Part shown: piece by piece, positions 1-4,797 of the stretch | Numbering within the stretch: the first letter of the stretch is position 1 | Layout of the letters: every line of letters begins with the position of its first letter | From: an uncultured Caulobacterales bacterium | GTDB taxonomy: Bacteria; Pseudomonadota; Alphaproteobacteria; Caulobacterales; Maricaulaceae | DNA: 10,107 nucleotides | Assembly: GCA_938007945.1 (NCBI GenBank) | Contig: CALLME010000245.1 | Location: 1 to 10,107, forward strand | Reading direction: 5' to 3' | Position numbers and translations under genes: made by a program | The notes under the pieces: generated by a model | What the model was told of the DNA's origin: nothing | Seen by the model: only the letters and a program-made list of their open reading frames with translations | Databases searched by the model: none

Positions 1-8
1 CTTCTTTT

Positions 9-26
9 CTTGATAAATTTATCAAG
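9..26. promoter_or_regulatory. Perfect 18-bp palindrome upstream of the XRE regulator gene
   Basis: The sequence CTTGATAAATTTATCAAG is a perfect 9+9 inverted repeat with no spacer, about 115 bp before the ATG of the XRE regulator. Its form fits an operator for a dimeric helix-turn-helix protein, so autoregulation by the adjacent gene is possible. It is not a terminator: the stem would be AT-rich and no T-run follows. The rest of 1-140 shows a TAAAAT box at 85-90 without a convincing -35, and a smaller CTCGCGAG palindrome at 42-49. The palindrome is seen directly; the operator role is inferred. Confidence 0.4.
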
Positions 27-140
27 CTGTTTACTGTGCGCCTCGCGAGTGACTCAACGGCGTGGGGCTGGATGAGTTAGGATGTAAAATCGAAGTTGAT
101 AGGTGGGGGCACCTTGAAGCCAAACAACTGAGGATGAAAA

Positions 141-578
141 ATGATGGCCACTAAAGATGGACCAAGATCGGCTAATCCAGTCGATACGCATGTCGGCAGC
201 CGTATTCGTGTACGACGCCAAGTTTTGAAAATGAGCCAAGAAAAACTCGGTGAAGAGTTAGGCGTTACTTTCCAACAAGTTCAAAAATATGAACGCGGGA
301 CTAACCGTGTTGGCGCAAGTCGGCTTTGGCGGATGGCAGAAGTTCTGACGGTTCCCGTAAATTTCTTTTTTGACGGGCTGACGGGTGAGCATAAATATGA
401 CGCGCCAGAATTTGCCGAAGGTGATCAAACACCCATTGTTTATGATTTCATCAAAAGCTCAGACGGTGTTGCGCTCGCAACCGCTGTCTCCAAGATAAAA
501 AATAAAGCGGTACGCCGTCAGATCTTAGAACTTGCGCGGTCTCTCGCCAAAGACGCTGAGAACGACGACGAAGACTAG
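141..578 (+). CDS. XRE-family helix-turn-helix transcriptional regulator
   Basis: A 145-residue cytoplasmic DNA-binding protein. Residues about 18-75 form a Cro/C1-type HTH: the segment starts VGSRIRVRRQ, followed by MSQEKLGEELGVTFQQVQKYE and then RGTNRVGASRLWRMAEVL. This is the pattern of the short alphaproteobacterial XRE regulators such as the PraR/PhrR group of rhizobia. The C-terminal half (about 80-145) is helical and charged and ends in the acidic run DAENDDED; it probably serves dimerisation. The start is one of two adjacent ATGs (141 or 144); GAGG at 130-133 suits 141 with a 7-nt spacer. In many relatives a gene of this family lies just before metK and trmB; here trmB follows directly after 68 bp. 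Target genes cannot be read from the sequence. The family call is firm and the PraR/PhrR equivalence is inference. Confidence 0.88.
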   Translation: MMATKDGPRSANPVDTHVGSRIRVRRQVLKMSQEKLGEELGVTFQQVQKYERGTNRVGASRLWRMAEVLTVPVNFFFDGLTGEHKYDAPEFAEGDQTPIVYDFIKSSDGVALATAVSKIKNKAVRRQILELARSLAKDAENDDED

Positions 579-620
579 GCTTACTTTCAGGCTTCTGTTC
601 ACTTTAGACTTTTAAAATCT

Positions 621-644
621 CGCCGCCTTCGTTAGGAGGCGGTG
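621..644 (+). promoter_or_regulatory. Hairpin covering the trmB Shine-Dalgarno
   Basis: Bases 621-628 (CGCCGCCT) pair with 637-644 (AGGCGGTG) as an 8-bp stem with one G-U pair, closing an 8-nt loop. The strong Shine-Dalgarno AGGAGG (634-639) lies half in the loop and half in the 3' arm, 7 nt before the trmB ATG. Closing the stem would limit ribosome access, so it could set or modulate trmB translation, for example by temperature or coupling. There is no T-run, so it is not an intrinsic terminator. The pairing is visible; the regulatory role is inferred. Confidence 0.45.
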
Positions 645-646
645 AT

Positions 647-1357
647 ATGAACACGTCTCGTAATCGTTACCTGAAGGATAATGATCCAGATAAATTTCGT
701 ACCTTTGGCCGCGCCAAAGGGCGCCCGCTTTCGCCTGCGCAATCCGAGCTATTTGAGACGCTCTACCCGAAAATTCAGATTGACTGTTCCGAGACAGGCG
801 CGCCTCTCAAAGGGCTCGATGGGTTTGCCGAGATTTGGTTTGAGATTGGCTTTGGCGGCGCCGAGCACCTGATTTGGCAAGCCGAGCACAATCCGCGCGC
901 TGCTGTTTTAGGGGCCGAGCCGTTTGAACCTGGCGTCGCAAAAGCCTTAAGGGGTGTGCAGGAAAAGGCGCTCGCAAATGTAAGTTTGCAACATGGCGAC
1001 GCGCGCGATGTTTTAGGAGCCCTGCCAGATAGCAGTCTTGATAAAGTCCTAGTCCTTTTTCCCGACCCGTGGCCGAAATCCAAACATCATAAGCGCCGCC
1101 TGATTAATGAGCCGTTTCTTACCGAGGTTCACCGCGTGTTAAAAGACGGGGCGGAGTTTCGTTTTGGCAGTGATATTATTCACTATGTCGATTGGACGCT
1201 GACACGCGTTCATGCACACGGTGGATTTACTTGGTCGCCCAAAAGCCAAAGCGATTGGCGCGTGCGCGGAGAGGATTGGCCCGAGACGAGATATCTCGCC
1301 AAAGCCCTGCGTGAGGGTCGAACTGGGCACTTCTTTAAGTTTGATGTGCGGAAGTAA
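647..1357 (+). CDS. trmB: tRNA (guanine-N7-)-methyltransferase TrmB
   Basis: A SAM-dependent class I methyltransferase that makes m7G46 in the variable loop of tRNAs in the cytosol. It has 236 residues, normal for the family. The SAM-binding motif EIGFGGAEHL lies at residues 66-75. The family signature FPDPWPKSKHHKRR starts at residue 138. GSDIIHYVDW (from 174) and the C-terminal block RYLAKALREGRTGHFFKF are also typical; RYLAKA stands where many homologues read T-x-YE-x-KA. The ATG follows an excellent AGGAGG with 7-nt spacing and the N-terminus has the usual basic lead-in (NRYLKDNDPDKFRTFGRAKGR). A terminator stands 94 bp after the stop, so it probably ends the transcript begun at or near the XRE gene. 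SD access may be limited by the hairpin at 621-644. Confidence 0.96.
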   Translation: MNTSRNRYLKDNDPDKFRTFGRAKGRPLSPAQSELFETLYPKIQIDCSETGAPLKGLDGFAEIWFEIGFGGAEHLIWQAEHNPRAAVLGAEPFEPGVAKALRGVQEKALANVSLQHGDARDVLGALPDSSLDKVLVLFPDPWPKSKHHKRRLINEPFLTEVHRVLKDGAEFRFGSDIIHYVDWTLTRVHAHGGFTWSPKSQSDWRVRGEDWPETRYLAKALREGRTGHFFKFDVRK

Positions 1358-1358
1358 G

Positions 1359-1374
1359 GTGTTGCCCTCAACAC
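1359..1374 (+). other. Small stem-loop directly after the trmB stop
   Basis: GTGTTG (1359-1364) and CAACAC (1369-1374) form a perfect 6-bp stem with a 4-nt loop, beginning 2 nt after the trmB TAA. There is no T-run, so it is more likely a 3'-end processing or protective hairpin than a terminator. It may also be chance. Confidence 0.25.
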
Positions 1375-1451
1375 TAACTCTCCCCTTGCCAAACTCCACT
1401 TTACCCCCTATATCGCTTTCATACATCGCCTTTTGCACAGGATGCAAGACG

Positions 1452-1479
1452 GCGGCTCCCTCACCGGAGCCGCTTTTTT
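1452..1479 (+). terminator. Intrinsic terminator after trmB
   Basis: A perfect 8-bp GC-rich stem, GCGGCTCC (1452-1459) with GGAGCCGC (1466-1473), closes a 6-nt loop and is followed at once by six Ts (1474-1479). This is a textbook Rho-independent terminator. It separates the XRE/trmB transcript from the rimP-nusA transcript, which implies a promoter for rimP between about 1480 and 1560. Confidence 0.9.
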
Positions 1480-1540
1480 AATGCCCTCTAGCATTAGAAA
1501 AGAGGCTCCAAAATCAAAGGTGCGCCGCTTTTTTAATGCC
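1469..1540 (+). repeat. Direct repeat duplicating the terminator tail
   Basis: The 17-mer GCCGCTTTTTTAATGCC occurs at 1469-1485 and again, identical, at 1524-1540 (55-bp offset). GGCTCC also recurs, at 1454-1459 and 1504-1509 (50-bp offset). This looks like a decayed tandem duplication of the terminator in which the second copy has lost its hairpin. The T-run of the second copy can instead pair downstream, CGCTTTTT (1526-1533) with AAAAAGCG (1547-1554), just before rimP. The repeat is seen directly; the duplication history is inferred. Confidence 0.6.
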
Positions 1541-1570
1541 TCGTTTAAAAAGCGAAACGGATAAAGAGAA

Positions 1571-2125
1571 ATGAAAACGAAAACAGATTTGGACGCCCGC
1601 GTCCTTGACATTGTTGAGCCGATTGCCGCTGACCTTGGTCTGCGCATTGTGCGCCTGCGCGTCATGGCGGGCCGCCGCCCCACGCTGCAAATTATGGCGG
1701 AACGCAAATCAGACGGGCAAATGAATGTCAGCGACTGTGAGGCTTTATCACGCGCCGCCAGTGCCGCGCTCGAAGTCGAAGACCCTATTCGCGATGCCTA
1801 TGTGCTTGAAGTCAGTTCACCTGGACTTGAGCGTCCGCTGACAAGTCTTGAAGATTTTGAAAAATATGAGGGCTATCTCGCTCGCCTTGAACTTGACCGT
1901 TTGGTTGAAGGGCGCAAACGCTTTCGCGGCGTTCTCGCAGGTATAGACGGCGCGCATATTGACATTGACCTTGATAATGAAAAAGAGACCGCGCAAATCC
2001 CCTTTGAGTGGATTTCAGAGGCGAAACTTCTCATTACAGATGCCCTTATTGAAGAAGGCCAAAAGGCTAAAGCCGCTCTGGAAGCAGAGACGGCGGCAAA
2101 TGATACAGATAATTCGGACAATTAG
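1571..2125 (+). CDS. rimP: Ribosome maturation factor RimP
   Basis: A cytosolic assembly factor for the 30S subunit, needed for efficient maturation around S12 and the central pseudoknot. Its 184 residues match the family. The N-terminal domain (about 1-90) holds IVEPIAADLGLRIVRLRV, a substrate-free alpha/beta fold, and the signature YVLEVSSPGLERPL (about 77-90). The C-terminal SH3-like domain (about 95-160) holds RFRGVLAGIDGAHIDID and IPFEWISEAKL. It ends in an acidic tail NDTDNSDN. An in-frame TAA at 1562-1564 makes ATG 1571 the earliest start; its SD is weak (only purine-rich AAAGAGAA). The TAG stop overlaps the nusA Shine-Dalgarno and nusA begins 9 bp later, so the two are cotranscribed and probably translationally coupled, the usual order in bacteria. 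Confidence 0.96.
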   Translation: MKTKTDLDARVLDIVEPIAADLGLRIVRLRVMAGRRPTLQIMAERKSDGQMNVSDCEALSRAASAALEVEDPIRDAYVLEVSSPGLERPLTSLEDFEKYEGYLARLELDRLVEGRKRFRGVLAGIDGAHIDIDLDNEKETAQIPFEWISEAKLLITDALIEEGQKAKAALEAETAANDTDNSDN

Positions 2126-2134
2126 GAGACTCCC

Positions 2135-3808
2135 ATGGCCGGCATTAGTGCAAATAAATTAGAGCTGCTGCAAATCGCAGGCGCAGTTGCTCAAGAAAAA
2201 AACATCGACAAAGCCATCGTGCTGGGCGCCATTGAAGAGGCGATTCAAAAAGCGGCGCGCATGCGTTACGGCGCAGAGCTTGATATTCGCGCGCAGCTTG
2301 ACCCAAAAACAGGTGAGCAAAGCCTGCGCCGTGTCGTTACCGTCGTCGAAGATGACGAGCTTGAAAATGACGCCACGCAAACCAATCTGGCGACCGCCAA
2401 GCTTGACCATCCTGAAGCTGAGATTGGATATGAGATTTCAACACCGCTGCCGCCGCTCGAATTTGGGCGCGTGCAGGCGCAAATGTCCAAGCAAATTATC
2501 ATGGGCAAAATTCGTGAAGCTGAGCGCGCGAAACAATATCTTGAATATAAAGACCGTGTCGGCGAAATCATCAATGGTATCGTCAAGCGCGTTGAATATG
2601 GCCATATCATTATGGATTTGGGACGCGCCGAAGGCGTTATTCGCCGCGATCAGACTTTACCACGTGAGAACGTGAAAAATGGTGATCGCCTGCGCGCCTA
2701 CATTCTCGACGTCCGCGAAGAACCGCGCGGCAGCCAAATCTTCCTCTCACGCTCTGCGCCAGAATTTATGGCCGCACTGTTTAGCCAAGAAGTGCCAGAA
2801 GTTTACGAAGGCATCATCCAGATTGTCGCTGTCGCCCGTGACCCAGGCTCACGCGCAAAAATCGCGGTTTATTCAAATGACGGATCTATTGACCCTGTCG
2901 GGGCCTGTGTCGGTATGCGCGGCTCGCGCGTGCAAGCGGTTGTCAATGAGCTTCAAGGTGAGCGTATTGATATCATCCCGTGGACAGAAGATGCGGCGAG
3001 CTTTATCGTCAACGCGTTGCAGCCGGCTGAAGTGACGAAAGTTGTGCTGGATCAGGACGAGAACCGCATTGACGTGGTTGTCCCTGATGAGCAGCTTTCG
3101 CTCGCCATTGGTCGCCGTGGTCAAAACGTGCGCCTCGCCTCACAGCTCTCTGGTTGGTCCATTGACATTATGACGGAAGAGCAAGAATCAGAGCGTCGCC
3201 AGAAAGAATTTGCTGAGCGTTCTGAGTTGTTCATGACAGGCTTGGATGTGGACGAAATGATTGCCCAACTCCTCGTCTCTGAAGGCTTCCAGAATATGGA
3301 AGAAGTTGGTTATGTTGAACTGGCTGAGCTCTCCTCTATCGAAGGCTTTGATGAGGAAACAGCCGAAGAGCTTCAAGCGCGTGCGCGTGAATATTTGCAA
3401 AAAGTCGCCGAAGAGCAGGACGCAGAGCGTAAAGCGGCTGGCGTTGAGGACGGCGTGCTTGAGATTGAAGGCGTGACCCTGCCGATGGCGGTCGCCTTTG
3501 GTAAGAACGAAATCCTCACGGTTGAGGATGTGGCGGGCCTCGTCCCTGATGATGTACGCGGTTACACCGAGTATAAAAACGGTGAGAAAATTCACGAAGA
3601 AGGTGTGCTTGAGAGTTTCAAACTCTCAGAAGAAGAAGCAACAATGCTTATCATGCAGGCGCGCGTAAAAGCCGGCTGGATCGAGCAAGCCGCACTCGAC
3701 GCGATGATGGCTGACGCGGAAGAAGAAGCGCAAGCCGAAGCGGACGCAGCGGGCGAGACTGAGGCTGAAGGTGAAACCGTTCTGACAGCGGAGGATGTAT
3801 TCTCTTAA
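2135..3808 (+). CDS. nusA: Transcription termination/antitermination factor NusA
   Basis: An RNA polymerase-binding factor that promotes pausing and modulates intrinsic termination and antitermination. It has 557 residues, within the alphaproteobacterial range. The order is: N-terminal RNAP-binding domain (about 1-130, starting ISANKLELLQIAGAVAQEKN); S1 domain (about 138-205, GEIINGIVKRVEYGHIIMDL); KH1 (about 235-290, with GACVGMRGSRVQAVVNEL); KH2 (about 300-348, with AIGRRGQNVRLA, the GRRG being its GxxG loop); then two helical acidic repeat/HhH-like regions (about 370-425 and 440-520); and an acidic tail rich in Glu, Asp and Ala ending EDVFS. AGGAG at 2124-2128 lies 6 nt before the ATG and overlaps the rimP stop. 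Its last 14 bases overlap the start of the ylxR-type gene. No domain is missing. Confidence 0.97.
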   Translation: MAGISANKLELLQIAGAVAQEKNIDKAIVLGAIEEAIQKAARMRYGAELDIRAQLDPKTGEQSLRRVVTVVEDDELENDATQTNLATAKLDHPEAEIGYEISTPLPPLEFGRVQAQMSKQIIMGKIREAERAKQYLEYKDRVGEIINGIVKRVEYGHIIMDLGRAEGVIRRDQTLPRENVKNGDRLRAYILDVREEPRGSQIFLSRSAPEFMAALFSQEVPEVYEGIIQIVAVARDPGSRAKIAVYSNDGSIDPVGACVGMRGSRVQAVVNELQGERIDIIPWTEDAASFIVNALQPAEVTKVVLDQDENRIDVVVPDEQLSLAIGRRGQNVRLASQLSGWSIDIMTEEQESERRQKEFAERSELFMTGLDVDEMIAQLLVSEGFQNMEEVGYVELAELSSIEGFDEETAEELQARAREYLQKVAEEQDAERKAAGVEDGVLEIEGVTLPMAVAFGKNEILTVEDVAGLVPDDVRGYTEYKNGEKIHEEGVLESFKLSEEEATMLIMQARVKAGWIEQAALDAMMADAEEEAQAEADAAGETEAEGETVLTAEDVFS

Positions 3809-4610
3809 TCGGGGATACACTGTCCCGTTGAGCGCGTCTTCCACCGCCCCGACATCTGAAAATATTCTTGCCGTCCCTGGCACTGGGGGCGGACAAGACG
3901 GTTATGATTACGGCCCTGACAAACGGGGGCATAAAGGTCGCGCGCGAAAATGCTTGGCCTCTGGTGAGGTCAAAGATATCTCAGAGATGATACGCTTCGT
4001 CCTCTCCCCTGACAGCACCGTGACGCCTGATATTATGGGCAAGCTGCCAGGGCGAGGCGTTTGGGTTAGCGCGGATCGTGACGCGCTCGCAAAAGCTATT
4101 AATACTGGCGGTTTTGCGCGCGGCTTTAAATCCAAAATTAAAGTTGGTGAAGACCTCATAGAGTTTGTGGAAAGCCTGCTCGCGCGACGTCTACTTGGGC
4201 TTATAACTATGGCGCGCAAATCTGGGCACATTGCCATTGGGTATGACCAGGTCAAAGCCGCCGCAGGGAGCGGTAAAGTCGCTTGGCGTATTGAAGCGCG
4301 CGAAGGCGCCTCTGATGGGCGCGGGAAAATCCGTACGCTCTCAAAAGCTGTCGCGCTTGAGCTTGGACACGCCGTGCCGAAGGTGATGGGCTGTTTTAGC
4401 GGCGCGGAACTCGCCAAGGCCTTGGGCCGTGATACAGTAGTGCATATCGCGCTGCCGCCAAGCAAACTCGCCAAAGCTTTTGGCGTAGACGCGGCGCGTT
4501 ACAGCGGATTTAAAGCGCTTATCCCCACAGAGTGGGATGATTTTAAACACGAAACCAAAGCCGTAAAACAGGTGAGCGTTTCAAAAAAAGAGGAGCATGA
4601 ACGGCCATGA
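3795..4610 (+). CDS. YlxR (DUF448) / L7Ae-like fused RNA-binding protein
   Basis: A predicted cytosolic RNA-binding protein of 271 residues. A YlxR domain (about 50-120) has RKCLASGEVKD, EMIRFVLSPD and GKLPGRGVWVS, and an L7Ae/L30e-like domain (about 122-220) has LLGLITMARKSGHIAIGYDQV. This fusion between nusA and infB is typical of Alphaproteobacteria. YlxR proteins elsewhere are linked to nucleoid or RNA processing functions; the substrate here is unknown. The ATG at 3795 overlaps nusA by 14 nt, and GGAGG directly abuts it, an unusually short spacing. The only clear in-frame alternative before the domain is TTG at 3828, behind GGGGAT (3811-3816). Thus the first roughly 45 residues (Ser/Thr- then Gly-rich, not conserved-looking) may be partly untranslated. 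The tail is basic (KQVSVSKKEEHERP). Translational coupling to nusA is likely. Confidence 0.9.
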   Translation: MYSLNRGYTVPLSASSTAPTSENILAVPGTGGGQDGYDYGPDKRGHKGRARKCLASGEVKDISEMIRFVLSPDSTVTPDIMGKLPGRGVWVSADRDALAKAINTGGFARGFKSKIKVGEDLIEFVESLLARRLLGLITMARKSGHIAIGYDQVKAAAGSGKVAWRIEAREGASDGRGKIRTLSKAVALELGHAVPKVMGCFSGAELAKALGRDTVVHIALPPSKLAKAFGVDAARYSGFKALIPTEWDDFKHETKAVKQVSVSKKEEHERP

Positions 4611-4661
4611 AGTGCTCTAGATGATACCGAAAAGAATCCTGCTAACCTCTGGGATTGACTG

Positions 4662-4689
4662 TTGAAAACTTTCGCAAGGGCGCTAGGTT
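4662..4689 (+). promoter_or_regulatory. Possible sigma70-type promoter for infB
   Basis: TTGAAA (4662-4667) and TAGGTT (4684-4689) are separated by 16 bp inside the 183-bp gap between the ylxR-type gene and infB. The -35 is good and the -10 is only moderate. It would give infB its own transcript with a leader of about 100 nt. No clear terminator is seen between the two genes, so infB may also be read through from rimP-nusA. Confidence 0.25.
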
Positions 4690-4767
4690 ACGGCGACTTT
4701 GCCCCCTCTAATTAATTGAGGCACTCGCCCGATTTTGGGCAATAATAGACAAAGAAAAGGCGGACTT

Positions 4768-4797
4768 ATGACCCGCCACATGGACGAATATAAATGA
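4768..4797 (+). CDS. Nine-codon leader ORF overlapping the infB start
   Basis: ATG at 4768 opens a tiny frame, MTRHMDEYK, whose TGA (4795-4797) overlaps the infB ATG (4794-4796) as ATGA. AGG at 4758-4760 lies 7 nt before it, a better-placed SD than that of infB itself (GGAC at 4782-4785). GGCGG (4759-4763) and CCGCC (4773-4777) can pair across the leader start. The arrangement is what a translationally coupling leader peptide would look like, but a frame this short can arise by chance. No homologue is known to me. Confidence 0.3.
   Translation: MTRHMDEYK

Noticed and set aside
579..646. SAM riboswitch or tRNA in the gap before trmB
   Set aside because: The gap is too short and only a simple SD hairpin is present; no cloverleaf or SAM-riboswitch pattern.
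775..1083. Open frame on the minus strand inside trmB
   Set aside because: It is antisense to a gene with clear TrmB motifs and shows no recognisable domain; typical shadow frame.
3188..3595. 135-residue minus-strand frame inside nusA
   Set aside because: It mirrors the conserved NusA C-terminal region, with no SD or domain of its own.
4606..4623. Tiny frame MKCSR starting at the ATGA overlap with the ylxR-type stop
   Set aside because: Only five codons, with no feature to separate it from chance; not listed as a gene.
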